A stretch of 64,000 bases of DNA from Alteromonas sp. M12 (lineage in GTDB: Bacteria; Pseudomonadota; Gammaproteobacteria; Enterobacterales; Alteromonadaceae): contig NZ_CP144164.1 of assembly GCF_037478005.1 (NCBI RefSeq), forward strand, positions 2,542,001 through 2,606,000. Reading direction: 5' to 3'. Numbering within the stretch: position 1 is the stretch's first letter; every line of letters starts with the position of its first letter. Positions 37,242-47,232 of the stretch are shown here, piece after piece. Below the pieces are notes generated by a model. The model saw only the letters and a list, made by a program, of their open reading frames with translations. It was not told the DNA's origin and ran no database searches. Position numbers and translations under genes: made by a program.

Positions 37242-37327
37242 GGTGCCCGGGGCCGGACTTGAACCGGCACGATCTTACGATCGAGGGATTTTAAATCCCT
37301 TGTGTCTACCAATTTCACCACCCGGGC
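37241..37327 (-). tRNA. leuZ: tRNA-Leu (UAA)
   Basis: 87 nt including encoded CCA. The 7-bp acceptor begins GCCCGGG, the anticodon loop reads TTTAAAA-type with TAA, there is a long variable arm (type II tRNA) and a GGTTCAAGTCC T-arm. It is the last gene of the Gly-Cys-Leu set downstream of pgsA, the same order as E. coli glyW-cysT-leuZ. Confidence 0.95.
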
Positions 37328-37392
37328 ATCGGATGAACTCACATAACCTGTGAGAGGGTTTTCCAAGCCTCATACTAAATGAGGAGGCGTTA

Positions 37393-37466
37393 TGGAGGCG
37401 GAACCCGGAGTCGAACCGAGATCCACGGATTTGCAATCCGCTGCATAGCCATTCTGCCATTCCGCC
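37393..37466 (-). tRNA. cysT: tRNA-Cys (GCA)
   Basis: 74 nt including encoded CCA. GGCGGAA acceptor, anticodon GCA in a 7-nt loop (TTGCAAA), T-arm with GGTTCGACTCC, discriminator U as in bacterial tRNA-Cys. It is the middle gene of the three-tRNA operon. Confidence 0.96.
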
Positions 37467-37470
37467 AATT

Positions 37471-37546
<76 letters not shown>

Positions 37547-37708
37547 ATTTAACTGCTTCTAAATCTTTTCAGTTAATTACATTTGGCTCTCGCTAAATGA
37601 TGGCGTGCATTTTACATTCAAAGAGATAACTGTCAACAACAAAAATGATGATTTTGTACTGTTTGCACGAAAAATGACTTAAACGCATCAATTTCGAGCA
37701 AACCGTGT

Positions 37709-38290
37709 TTATTTTAAACTAGATTGCTCATTACTGGTTAAGCTTTTCCAAGCTGCGACTGTATAAGAAACCATCGACCAAGCCGACAACACCGCAGAAA
37801 TATATAATAATACGTAACCCAGTTTCACCCAATAGATGGGAAATCCCATGAAATAATCCATTTCAGACAATAAACCGATCAACGCAAGCATTTGCGCCAT
37901 GGTTTTTGCTTTACCTATAAATGAAACCGCAACGATGTCACTTTTACCATGTTGCCCCATCCATTCGCGCAGCGCTGAAATATACACTTCCCTCGACATT
38001 AACAAAATCGCAGGAATAGTGATCCACACAGTATTATAACTATGGGTAATCATTAACAATGCGGCAGCTACAATCAGTTTATCTGCCACTGGGTCTAAAA
38101 ATGCCCCAAATGCAGAAGACTGCTTTAATTTCCGTGCTAAGTAACCATCAAACCAATCAGTTAACGCTGCAAACCAGAATATAAATGCTCCAGCTTGTCT
38201 GGCCCACTCCCAATCGAGATAGTACACCACCACAAATACAGGGATGAGTACGACTCTTAACATGGTAATAATATTTGGAATTGTCCACAT
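37709..38290 (-). CDS. pgsA: CDP-diacylglycerol--glycerol-3-phosphate 3-phosphatidyltransferase
   Basis: 193 residues, four to five transmembrane helices. The CDP-alcohol phosphotransferase motif D-x2-DG-x2-AR-x8-G-x3-D-x3-D is complete in DWFDGYLAR...FGAFLDPVAD (about residues 45-71). It makes phosphatidylglycerophosphate, the precursor of phosphatidylglycerol and cardiolipin. It follows uvrC by 45 bp and precedes the tRNA set, the standard gammaproteobacterial order. Confidence 0.95.
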   Translation of the reverse strand: MWTIPNIITMLRVVLIPVFVVVYYLDWEWARQAGAFIFWFAALTDWFDGYLARKLKQSSAFGAFLDPVADKLIVAAALLMITHSYNTVWITIPAILLMSREVYISALREWMGQHGKSDIVAVSFIGKAKTMAQMLALIGLLSEMDYFMGFPIYWVKLGYVLLYISAVLSAWSMVSYTVAAWKSLTSNEQSSLK

Positions 38291-38335
38291 ACTTCTATCT
38301 AACCTTTGCTTAATTTTCCAGTATTTGAGTCTTGG

Positions 38336-40165
38336 TTAAGAATGCAGATGCTCATAAATAATATCAGCAAGCTCTTCACTAATTCCAGGCACTCGGGATA
38401 TTTCGTCTCGGCTAGCTTGCAAGACGCCGTGGATTCCCCCCATGTACTTTAATAAACTTTGTCGCCGCTTAGCACCCACTCCGGGAACTGACTCTAATAC
38501 GGAGGTGCGCTTAGCTTTTTGACGCTGTTGTCGGTGACCGGTGATAGCAAAACGATGGGATTCATCTCGAATATGTTGAATCAAATGTAGTGCTGGGGAA
38601 TCGGCGGACAAGGGTATAGTATCATGATTCCCAGCAAGAATAAGCGTCTCTAACCCAGGTTTTCGACTCGTTCCTTTAGCCACACCAATTAACAATGGTT
38701 TTTTAGGGGCTTTCCAATTTTCAAAATGCGCTTCTGCTTGGGCTAATTGGCCTTTACCACCATCAATAAAAACGATATCTGGAATTTTAGATTCGTCAGT
38801 AGGTTGTTTATAGCGTCGGCTCAATGCCTGCGCCATAGCAGCGTAGTCATCCCCAGGGGTGATACCTTCAATATTATAGCGACGATAATCTGTTTTAAAT
38901 GGTCCGTCACGATTAAACACTACACAAGAGGCAACAGTTTGCTGGCCAGATGTATGGCTGATATCGAAACATTCCATTCGTTGAATCGGTTGCTCGAACT
39001 CCAATACCTTTTCCAACTCCAAATAACGAGCAAACACAGATTTTTGTTGATTCTGTTTAGCTTCTAATGCGTTCTCAGCGTTGGTGATGGCCAGTTGTAA
39101 ATAACGTTTTTTCTCGTCTCTGGCACCTTTGTAAAATTTAACCTTGTATCCAGCTTCAGCACTTAACAGTTTTGTAATCGCGTCTTCATCTTCTAACCCC
39201 ATTGGCATAACAATTTGTTTGGGGATGGTTTTGTTGCCAGCTAAATAGAACTGTAAAACGAAAGATTGTAAGATTTCCATTTCTGTCGTTTGGCTAGGTA
39301 CTTTTGGAAAAAAGCTTTTACTACCTAACAACTTATTGTCACGGATAAATAAGCCTTGAATACTGGCTATTCCGTTACGATAAACAAAACCTAACACATC
39401 CATCTCTTGTTCGTTGCCACTCACCCACTGTTGCTCTTGAACTTTATTCAAGGCACTAATTTGATCGCGATAGCGGCCGGCAGATTCAAAACGCAACTCT
39501 TTACTGGCTTGCTCCATTTTATTCACCAGACTTTCAATAACTTGCTGATTTTTGCCTTTCAAAAACATAGTCGCAAGATTAATTTGTTCAGTGTACTCCT
39601 CGTCCGTCACCAAACCTTCCACACAAGGACCTGCACAACGTTTTAATTGATACTGCAAACAAGGACGGCTTCTCGCTCGATAATAGCTGTCTTCACACTG
39701 CCTAATCGGAAAAAGCTTTTGCATAGTCCTAAGACTTTCTCGGACTGCCCAAGCACTTGGGTATGGTCCAAAATAAGAGCCTTTTAACTTTTTTGATCCG
39801 CGATGCAATGCTAAACGAGGATGTCTATGTTCGGAGAGGAAAATAAAGGGGTAAGACTTATCATCACGTAAAACAACGTTGTATCGAGGTTTATATTTCT
39901 TGATGAAGTTATTTTCAAGAATGAATGCTTCCGTTTCACTGTGTACAACAGTCACATCCATGTCTGCAATTTGCCTGACCAACGACTGTGTTTTGATACT
40001 GTCGACGTTGGTTCTAAAATAACTCGATACACGCTTTTTTAAATTTTTCGCTTTACCAACATAAATAACGTCGTTTTTATCATTATACATCCGGTAGACA
40101 CCGGGTTTTGAAGTGAGATTTTTTAGAAAGCCTTTGTGATCAAAAGGAACTGCTTTATCCATCAT
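38336..40165 (-). CDS. uvrC: UvrABC excinuclease subunit C
   Basis: 609 residues, the normal length. The GIY-YIG nuclease domain is at the N-terminus (PGVYRMYNDK...VIYVGKAKNLKKRVSSYF, about 20-50). A Cys-containing segment (CEDSYYRARSRPCLQYQLKRC) follows, the UvrB-interacting UVR motif is in mid-protein, the RNase H-like C-terminal nuclease is at about 390-530 (FDISHTSGQQ, DGGKGQL) and tandem HhH motifs end the protein. It makes dual incisions around lesions during nucleotide excision repair. Two adjacent ATGs make the start ambiguous by one residue. Confidence 0.97.
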   Translation of the reverse strand: MMDKAVPFDHKGFLKNLTSKPGVYRMYNDKNDVIYVGKAKNLKKRVSSYFRTNVDSIKTQSLVRQIADMDVTVVHSETEAFILENNFIKKYKPRYNVVLRDDKSYPFIFLSEHRHPRLALHRGSKKLKGSYFGPYPSAWAVRESLRTMQKLFPIRQCEDSYYRARSRPCLQYQLKRCAGPCVEGLVTDEEYTEQINLATMFLKGKNQQVIESLVNKMEQASKELRFESAGRYRDQISALNKVQEQQWVSGNEQEMDVLGFVYRNGIASIQGLFIRDNKLLGSKSFFPKVPSQTTEMEILQSFVLQFYLAGNKTIPKQIVMPMGLEDEDAITKLLSAEAGYKVKFYKGARDEKKRYLQLAITNAENALEAKQNQQKSVFARYLELEKVLEFEQPIQRMECFDISHTSGQQTVASCVVFNRDGPFKTDYRRYNIEGITPGDDYAAMAQALSRRYKQPTDESKIPDIVFIDGGKGQLAQAEAHFENWKAPKKPLLIGVAKGTSRKPGLETLILAGNHDTIPLSADSPALHLIQHIRDESHRFAITGHRQQRQKAKRTSVLESVPGVGAKRRQSLLKYMGGIHGVLQASRDEISRVPGISEELADIIYEHLHS

Positions 40166-40174
40166 GCCAATTTT

Positions 40175-40819
40175 TTATAGTTGATTACTATCGATTAAAT
40201 TATGACGCAGGGCTAAATGGGTTAATTCCACATCTGACCCAACTTTCAATTTTTCAAACATTCGATAGCGGTAAGTATTAACCGTTTTGGCACTAATATT
40301 TAATTTGTTTGCAATATCTGGCACTCGGCTCCCTTTGGTAAGCATAATAGTAATCTCCAGTTCCCTACGAGATAACTGATCAAAAGGGTTAGTATCATTA
40401 AGGTTTAATTGACCTATGGCAATTTGCTGGGCAATTTCAGGCGCGATATAACGTTGACCAGAAGAAACTTTACGGATAGCAATGACCATTTCCTGCGGTT
40501 CAGTACCTTTAGTGATGTAGCCGTATGCGCCTAATTGCATCACTCTTGCAGGAATCGGGTTTTCGGTATGCACAGAAACCACTATTACTTTTGAATCTTG
40601 GGCATAATGAATAATTTGCTTCGTTGCTTCTAACCCGCCAATACCTGGCATATTCATGTCCATAAGCACAATATCAGGTGGAGAGTTGCGGCAAAATTTA
40701 ATCGCTTCCTCACCATTATTGACTTCACCAACAACTTTAAAATCAGCAACATCTTCAAGAATGCGACGGATACCGGTTCTCACCAATTCGTGGTCATCTA
40801 CTAAAAGTAGTTTTATCAA
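40175..40819 (-). CDS. uvrY: Response regulator UvrY/GacA
   Basis: 214 residues. The receiver domain has DDHE, the phosphoacceptor Asp in VLMDMNMPG (about residue 54), and Thr/Ser and Lys at VSVHT and YITKG. The LuxR-type helix-turn-helix is at the C-terminus (LSRRELEITIMLTKG, SAKTVNTYRYRMFEKL). It pairs with a BarA/GacS sensor to drive CsrB-type RNAs; no such sensor is in this window. The start is a TTG at 40819 with GGGG upstream; no ATG lies at that end. It is upstream of uvrC with a 9-bp gap. An unusual 19-bp inverted repeat is in its upstream region. Confidence 0.93.
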   Translation of the reverse strand: MIKLLLVDDHELVRTGIRRILEDVADFKVVGEVNNGEEAIKFCRNSPPDIVLMDMNMPGIGGLEATKQIIHYAQDSKVIVVSVHTENPIPARVMQLGAYGYITKGTEPQEMVIAIRKVSSGQRYIAPEIAQQIAIGQLNLNDTNPFDQLSRRELEITIMLTKGSRVPDIANKLNISAKTVNTYRYRMFEKLKVGSDVELTHLALRHNLIDSNQL

Positions 40820-40861
40820 AGCTTACCCCAAAATCAATCTACAGCACTATATTCATCAGAC

Positions 40862-40917
40862 TTTGTAATTAATATTTGTCTTCTTAGATACATAGTTCGA
40901 CAAATATTAATTACAAA
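40862..40917. promoter_or_regulatory. Perfect 19-bp inverted repeat upstream of uvrY
   Basis: Left arm TTTGTAATTAATATTTGTC (40862-40880) and its exact complement (40899-40917) are separated by 18 nt. The block lies 43-98 bp upstream of the uvrY TTG start, in the promoter zone. No T run follows, so a terminator is unlikely. Function unknown; a large operator or RNA hairpin is possible. Confidence 0.45.
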
Positions 40918-41049
40918 CTTCTAGCTAAATCCTAAAATCCCTTTGAGGAAACATATAAAGAGCAATTATAGCGGGATTAAAAATAACCTGTATAGGGTTA
41001 ATTTGAAACTTAAAAACGAAAATAAGTAGGAGATATGTTTTTGCTCGCT

Positions 41050-41570
41050 GTAGGCGGTGGCTTTAGCCCCGCGATTAGCAATTTAACACCCATGGCCTAA
41101 AGGTCATGCTACGGTTCGTTGTAGGCGGTGGCTTTAGCCCCGCGATTGCCAATTTAACACCCATGGCCTAAAGGCCATGCTACGGTGTGTTGTAGGCGGT
41201 GGCTTTAGCCTCGCGATTAGCAATTTAACATCCATGGCCTAAAGGCCATGCTACGGTTCGTTGTAGGCGGTGGCTTTAATCCCGCGATTAGCAATTTAAC
41301 ATCCATGGCCTAAAGGCCATGCTACGGTGTGTTGTAGGCGGTGGCTTTAGCCCCGCGATTAGCAATTTAACACCCATGGCCTAAAGGCCATGCTACGGTT
41401 TGTTGTAGGCGGTGGCTTTAGCCCCGCGATTGCCAATTTAACATCCATGGCCTAAAGGCCATGCTACGGTGTGTTGCAGGCGGTGGCTTTAATCCGGCGA
41501 TTAGCAATTTAACATCCATGGCCTAAAGGCCATGCTACGGTTCGCTGTAGGCGGTGGCTTTAATCCCGCA
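41050..41570 (+). repeat. Tandem palindromic repeat array B, 71-bp period
   Basis: Eight unit starts at 41050, 41121, 41192, 41263, 41334, 41405, 41476 and 41547 are exactly 71 bp apart; the last is partial. Each unit has a GGCTTTAGCC palindrome and ATGGCCTAAAGGCCAT with GGCGGTGG ahead and TGCTACGG behind. The order is opposite to array A. Linkers alternate between GTTCGTT- and GTGTGTT-type. The array lies downstream of the tRNA-Ser 3' end. It resembles RAYT-associated REP-type elements in composition; no RAYT gene is visible. Confidence 0.92.
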
Positions 41571-41597
41571 TTTCATTTCTGCGAGGACAAAAAAGCA

Positions 41598-41622
41598 AAA
41601 ACCCGCAACAAGTGCGGGTTTT
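41598..41622 (-). terminator. Terminator of the tRNA-Ser transcript
   Basis: AAAACCCGCA-ACAAG-TGCGGGTTTT is a perfect 10-bp stem with a T/A run on both sides. It is 7 bp from the tRNA-Ser 3' end, so it terminates that leftward transcript. It could also act on plus-strand transcripts from array B. Confidence 0.85.
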
Positions 41623-41628
41623 TTAATG

Positions 41629-41720
41629 TGGCGGATAGCGAGGGATTCGAACCCCCGGTACGTTTGACCGTACGTCTGATTTCAAGTCAGGTGCATTAAA
41701 CCGAGCTCTGCCAGCTATCC
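41629..41720 (-). tRNA. tRNA-Ser (UGA)
   Basis: 92 nt including encoded CCA. GGATAGC acceptor, 7-nt anticodon loop CTTGAAA with UGA, long variable arm with a CGTACG.../...CGTACC-type stem (type II tRNA), G discriminator. The anticodon rules out selenocysteine tRNA. The 27-43 pair of the anticodon stem is C.A, a minor irregularity. Confidence 0.93.
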
Positions 41721-41795
41721 GAATTTTGTACTTCTTTAGCGAATTGAACTATTTGCTTTAGAGCTAAATTGTTCTGCGCTTCCGAAGTGGGGCGA

Positions 41796-41824
41796 ATATT
41801 AATGACCTTTTTGCAGCTTGTAAA
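41796..41824 (-). promoter_or_regulatory. Sigma70 promoter for tRNA-Ser with GC-rich discriminator
   Basis: On the minus strand TTTACA (41819-41824) and TAATAT (41796-41801) are 17 bp apart. A CGCCCC segment follows the -10, a discriminator typical of stringently controlled stable-RNA promoters. The leader to the mature tRNA 5' end would be about 70 nt. Confidence 0.55.
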
Positions 41825-42023
41825 GAGGATAACGCAAATTTTTATTCAAACGCTCTTTCTTTGTCCGATTTGTTCGCTATTTCGACAATATATGGCTTGT
41901 TACAAAGAGTTGATACGATAATACTTGAAAAAGTGAACCAAACACCATACAAATAGACTAATTAAACAATACTATAGCAATTTGCTAAGTCACTCACTTT
42001 TATATGCCTATTGGAGGTTTTTT

Positions 42024-42701
42024 ATGGATCAAGATCGTTATGCTCATGTAGACAGGGTTGGTTCTCGCCCATCAGTATTGGAAACCAATAAGGTTCTCCG
42101 CAATACTTACATGTTGTTAGCAATGACATTAGCGTTTAGTGCAGTTTGTGCAGGCGCAGCAATGGCCATGGGGCTTGGCCAAGGCGCAGCAATGATTATG
42201 AGTCTGGCAGCTTTGGTAATGATATTTTTCTTAAATAAAGTTGAAAACAGCTCAAGTGGAATTTTGTTTGTTTTTGCTTTTACTGGTTTATTAGGTGGCT
42301 CTTTAGGGCCAATGCTTAACTATTATTTAGCATTCCCTGGTGGCCCTGCACTAATAATGCAAGCTTTAGGTACTACTGCGTTAGTATTTTTTGGTTTATC
42401 AGCTTATGTATTAACTACCAAGAAAGATTTTTCCTTTATGGGTGGTTTTTTGATGGTAGGTTTAATCGTTGCTGTAGTAGCGAGTCTTGCTAACCTTTTC
42501 TTAGGTATACCAGTACTAAGTTTAGCCATTAGCGCAGCCATTGTGTTCATCATGTCTGGACTAATTTTATTTGATACAAGTAGAATTGTTAATGGTGGTG
42601 AAACGAATTACATTCGCGCGACTGTTTCAATGTACTTAAACATCTATAACTTATTCACGTCAATTTTGCACTTACTAGGTGCTTTTGGCGGCGACGATTA
42701 A
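42024..42701 (+). CDS. yccA: Bax inhibitor-1/YccA-family membrane protein
   Basis: 225 residues with seven transmembrane helices and the family ends LETNKVLRNTYMLLAMTLAFS and SMYLNIYNLFTSILHLLG. In E. coli YccA binds and restrains FtsH. The ATG at 42024 is set by GGAGG at 42013-42017; an upstream start at 41982 lacks any binding site. A strong terminator follows, so it is monocistronic, next to the tus genes as in many gammaproteobacteria. Confidence 0.93.
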   Translation: MDQDRYAHVDRVGSRPSVLETNKVLRNTYMLLAMTLAFSAVCAGAAMAMGLGQGAAMIMSLAALVMIFFLNKVENSSSGILFVFAFTGLLGGSLGPMLNYYLAFPGGPALIMQALGTTALVFFGLSAYVLTTKKDFSFMGGFLMVGLIVAVVASLANLFLGIPVLSLAISAAIVFIMSGLILFDTSRIVNGGETNYIRATVSMYLNIYNLFTSILHLLGAFGGDD

Positions 42702-42719
42702 TATTTTTTGATATGCTAA

Positions 42720-42749
42720 AACACCTCAGCTTTGCTGGGGTGTTTTTTT
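42720..42749 (+). terminator. Rho-independent terminator after yccA
   Basis: AACACCTCAGC-TTT-GCTGGGGTGTT (11 bp, one G.U pair) is followed by a T7 run. Confidence 0.9.
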
Positions 42750-42789
42750 ATGTGGCAACTAATGTCACCGTTAATATGGGATCATTTAT

Positions 42790-43182
42790 TTGGCTAGCTT
42801 CTGCATAATAGTTACTTCTTCCCCACTTGAATCTCAGGACTGCTACAGTGCCTATCGTTTTGTTCAAGCCGCGATCGAAGATGGACATAGTATCTCTGGC
42901 GTTTTCTTTTACCAATCAGGTGTAGAGCTTGCCAATTCATTTCAAACAATGCTTTCTGATGAATTAGCAATTTACCCTAAATGGTGTGAATTAGCAGATA
43001 AACACGCTATTCCTTTGCAAGTGTGTGTAACAGCAGCCAATCGACGGGGAATTTTAAGTGAACAAGACGCGCTACAAAATGACACACCTGCTCTATTCAA
43101 TCTTAATCCTCCTTTTCAATCCGTGGGTATTGGCGAGCTAGTTAGCATGCTGAATGAAAGTGACAGGAGTATTCAATTTTGA
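42790..43182 (+). CDS. tusD: Sulfurtransferase TusD
   Basis: 130 residues, DsrE family. ICIIV-type N-terminus, AIEDGHSISGVFFY and the catalytic Cys in CVTAANRRG match E. coli TusD (CVAAALRRG). It passes sulfur from TusA within TusBCD to TusE for 2-thiolation of wobble uridine by MnmA. The start is a TTG at 42790 with GGGA about 8 nt upstream; the nearby ATG at 42777 is out of frame. First gene of tusDCB-tusE. Confidence 0.92.
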   Translation: MASFCIIVTSSPLESQDCYSAYRFVQAAIEDGHSISGVFFYQSGVELANSFQTMLSDELAIYPKWCELADKHAIPLQVCVTAANRRGILSEQDALQNDTPALFNLNPPFQSVGIGELVSMLNESDRSIQF

Positions 43183-43538
43183 AGTCTCTGGCAATCATTA
43201 ATCAAACCGGACCAATGAACAACAATGCTGGACAAGAGTCGGTGGATTTAGTTTTAGCATCAGCAAGTTTTGGCCAATTCGTCAGCGTATTCTTTATTGA
43301 TGATGGCGTGTTTCAGTTACTTACAAATCAAAATCCAGGAGAGTTAGAGCATAAGCATTTTGCAAAAAGCTTCGGTGCTTTTGAGTTTTATGATGTTGAA
43401 AATATTTTTGTGTGTAAAGAAAGTTTAGAAAAACGGGGGCTTGATAAAGCTCAGTTAAATGTAAGTTGTCAGCTATTAACGCCTTCAGAGTTAAATGCCC
43501 AGCTTCAAAAATCCGATAACATAATTACTTTGTCATGA
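43179..43538 (+). CDS. tusC: Sulfur-relay protein TusC
   Basis: 119 residues, DsrE/F family. N-terminal MKSLAIINQTGPM and SFGQFVSVFFIDDGVFQLL match TusC. It is a structural partner of TusD and TusB. The start is TTG at 43179, overlapping the tusD stop (TTGA), with AGGAG (43165-43169) upstream. It overlaps tusB by 4 bp. Confidence 0.9.
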   Translation: MKSLAIINQTGPMNNNAGQESVDLVLASASFGQFVSVFFIDDGVFQLLTNQNPGELEHKHFAKSFGAFEFYDVENIFVCKESLEKRGLDKAQLNVSCQLLTPSELNAQLQKSDNIITLS

Positions 43539-43822
43539 TCCTACATAAATTTTCAGTAAGTCCATTTTCCAATACTAATCTAGAAAATGCGCTGTCACGT
43601 ATCGATGCTAATGACGGCATATTATTGATGCAAGACGCAGTCTATGCATTAAATTCAGCTCCTATCTGTGAGCAACTATCGCAGCGCACAAAAAATCTGT
43701 ATGCCCTTGAGCCTGACTGCATAGCTAGAGGTATCCAGTGTAACGAATTTCCAATTCTCATGATTGACTATAATGGTTTTGTCGCCTTAACACTTGATTA
43801 CGATAACTTAATATCTTGGTAG
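43535..43822 (+). CDS. tusB: Sulfur-relay protein TusB
   Basis: 95 residues, DsrH family. MILHKFSVSPF start, DGILLMQDAVYAL and the C-terminal DYDNLISW are typical of TusB. It is the third subunit of the TusBCD complex. The ATG overlaps the tusC stop. Confidence 0.9.
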   Translation: MILHKFSVSPFSNTNLENALSRIDANDGILLMQDAVYALNSAPICEQLSQRTKNLYALEPDCIARGIQCNEFPILMIDYNGFVALTLDYDNLISW

Positions 43823-43830
43823 TAGAATAA

Positions 43831-44169
43831 ATGGAACATTACATCGAGTTTAACAATAAAAAAATTGCCACTGATAAAATGGGGTACCTATTATCTGTAG
43901 ATGATTGGGAGCCTGAATTAGCCGAAGTCATTGCAGCTAAAGAGAATATCGAATTAGACGAAAATCGCTGGCAAGTAGTGACATTTGTGCGGAACTTTTA
44001 TTTGGAATTTAACACCAGCCCTGCCATTCGCGCATTAGTAAAAGCCATGGCCAACGAATATGGTCCTGAAAAAGGCAATAGTCGCTACTTACAGCGTTTA
44101 TTTCCTAAAGGTCCCGCTAAACAAGCTACCAAGATTGCTGGGCTGCCAAAACCAGCAAAGTGTTTGTAA
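43831..44169 (+). CDS. tusE: Sulfurtransferase TusE
   Basis: 112 residues, DsrC family. The catalytic Cys is the penultimate residue (KPAKCL); [32 protein letters not shown] and the [16 protein letters not shown] segment match E. coli TusE. It receives sulfur from TusD and gives it to MnmA. Confidence 0.95.
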   Translation: MEHYIEFNNKKIATDKMGYLLSVDDWEPELAEVIAAKENIELDENRWQVVTFVRNFYLEFNTSPAIRALVKAMANEYGPEKGNSRYLQRLFPKGPAKQATKIAGLPKPAKCL

Positions 44170-44186
44170 TCAAATTGGCTAAAAAG

Positions 44187-44215
44187 AGAATGCAGCATGA
44201 ATCATACTGCATTCT
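44187..44215 (-). terminator. Shared hairpin between tusE and serS
   Basis: AGAATGCAG...CTGCATTCT is a perfect 9-bp stem. A minus-strand CTCTTTTT run follows, so it mainly terminates serS; it may also end tus transcripts. Confidence 0.75.
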
Positions 44216-44221
44216 GAACTA

Positions 44222-45520
<1,299 letters not shown>

Positions 45521-45527
45521 TTAATTC

Positions 45528-45911
45528 TTAACCTTTAACCAATTGCGTTCCTAACCATGCTGCCATCAAGCAACAGGTTATATTTAAAAAGATATTTAAG
45601 ATCCCTTTCAACCAAAGCCCTTGCTGCATAAGCAACAAAGTATCCACAGAGAAGGTTGAGAAGGTAGTAAAAGCACCGAGTAAACCGATACCAATTGCAG
45701 TTCGCCATAACACTATTTCTATTTGGCCGTGTTCAATTAACGCGTACACCAAACCAAGAAAAAACGAACCAACCACATTGACCAGCAGTGTACCAAAAGG
45801 AAAGCCTTTACCAAACCATTGCAGCATCATTTGTGAAAGAAAAAAGCGCATGCACGCACCAACTGCCCCACCTGCAGCGATATAACTATAAATAGCGATA
45901 CTGTGCGTCAT
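45528..45911 (-). CDS. crcB: Fluoride exporter CrcB/Fluc
   Basis: 127 residues with four transmembrane helices. GGAVGACMRF near the N-terminus and GLLGAFTTFSTFS in the third helix (Phe-box and Na-site region) match the dimeric dual-topology Fluc channels. It exports fluoride. No fluoride riboswitch is visible; it lies 11 bp after rarA in an operon. Confidence 0.94.
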   Translation of the reverse strand: MTHSIAIYSYIAAGGAVGACMRFFLSQMMLQWFGKGFPFGTLLVNVVGSFFLGLVYALIEHGQIEIVLWRTAIGIGLLGAFTTFSTFSVDTLLLMQQGLWLKGILNIFLNITCCLMAAWLGTQLVKG

Positions 45912-45922
45912 TAATTGCCCTT

Positions 45923-47230
45923 TTACTGTTTACCATCTAAATCTTTTAGGAAACGTAATTTAGCCTTAATTTTTGTCTCAAGTCCACGTTCAACTGGTTG
46001 ATAATACTCAGTATCGGGCATTTCTTCAGGAAAATAATTTTCACCGGCAGCATATGCGTGGGGTTCATTGTGGGCATAACGATAATCTTTGCCGTACCCC
46101 AAATCAGCCATTATCTTAGTAGGAGCATTCCGTAAATGTGCCGGTACTGGATAATCAGGCTTGTCTTTTACATCAGCCATGGCCGCTTTAAATGCGGTGT
46201 AAACGGCGTTACTTTTTGCAGCACAAGCACAATAAATAGTGGCTTGCGCAATGGCTCTTTCGCCTTCCGCTGCACCCACCCTATGGTAAATATCCCATGC
46301 ATTTAGGCAAACCTGCATGGCCCTGGGATCGGCATTGCCAATATCTTCAGTGGATATCGCTAAAAGTCGCCTTGCTACTGCTAATGCGTCGCCACCGGCG
46401 GTTAATATTCTGGCGTACCAATACAAAGCACCATCAGCAGAAGATCCTCGAACGGATTTATGAAACGCAGACAACATGTCATAAAATAGATCTCCTCCTT
46501 TATCAAATTGTGAGACTTTTTCTCCCACAGCTTGAGCGACGGTTTCAATATCAACAATGCCCTCTTGCGCAAAATCCACGCTTAGTTCTAAATAATTGAG
46601 CAATCGACGAGCGTCGCCGCCAGCCAATTCTATTAAGCGTTTTTGAGCAACTGCATCAATTTGAATCGCTTGATTGCCTAAACCATTCACTTTGTCTTTC
46701 AAAGCCTGTTCTATAACCTGTTGTAGGTCTTGATAACTTAATGCTTGTAGAACATAGACTCGGGCACGAGACAACAACGCATTATTTAGTTCAAAAGAAG
46801 GGTTTTCTGTGGTCGCACCAATAAATGTCACAGTACCGTCTTCAATAAAAGGCAAAAACGCATCCTGCTGAGCTTTGTTGAAACGATGGACCTCGTCTAC
46901 AAACAATATGGTACGTTTGCTTTTTACCGCGGCATGCTGCTTGGCGACTTCAATTGCACTGCGGATGTCTTTGACCCCTGAGGTAACCGCAGAAATGCGT
47001 TCAATGTGAGCGTCACAATGGCTAGCAATAATCTCGGCTAACGTTGTCTTACCGGTACCTGGTGGCCCCCACAGAATCATTGAATGACAATTGCCGTTCT
47101 CTAATGATTTTCGTAACGGTTTATTCGGACCGATAATGTGTTGTTGACCAACGTATTGGTCAACCGTTTTGGGCCGCATTTTGGCCGCTAAAGGTTCAAA
47201 TGAGGGAGTATCGTTAAAATCCAATTCCAT
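45923..47230 (-). CDS. rarA: Replication-associated recombination protein RarA
   Basis: 435 residues, clamp-loader-like AAA+ ATPase. Walker [10 protein letters not shown] (about residues 54-62), Walker [11 protein letters not shown], and the C-terminal tetramerisation domain. [12 protein letters not shown] near the start is the family motif. It acts at stalled replication forks. It lies 2 bp downstream of lolA, the order of many gammaproteobacteria (lolA-rarA). Confidence 0.96.
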   Translation of the reverse strand: MELDFNDTPSFEPLAAKMRPKTVDQYVGQQHIIGPNKPLRKSLENGNCHSMILWGPPGTGKTTLAEIIASHCDAHIERISAVTSGVKDIRSAIEVAKQHAAVKSKRTILFVDEVHRFNKAQQDAFLPFIEDGTVTFIGATTENPSFELNNALLSRARVYVLQALSYQDLQQVIEQALKDKVNGLGNQAIQIDAVAQKRLIELAGGDARRLLNYLELSVDFAQEGIVDIETVAQAVGEKVSQFDKGGDLFYDMLSAFHKSVRGSSADGALYWYARILTAGGDALAVARRLLAISTEDIGNADPRAMQVCLNAWDIYHRVGAAEGERAIAQATIYCACAAKSNAVYTAFKAAMADVKDKPDYPVPAHLRNAPTKIMADLGYGKDYRYAHNEPHAYAAGENYFPEEMPDTEYYQPVERGLETKIKAKLRFLKDLDGKQ

Positions 47231-47232
47231 TT

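Noticed and set aside
41050..41570. Array B as a CRISPR
   Set aside because: Whole 71-bp units repeat head to tail with no unique spacers and no cas genes.
41629..41720. Selenocysteine tRNA
   Set aside because: The anticodon is UGA (serine), not UCA, and the acceptor stem is the normal 7 bp.
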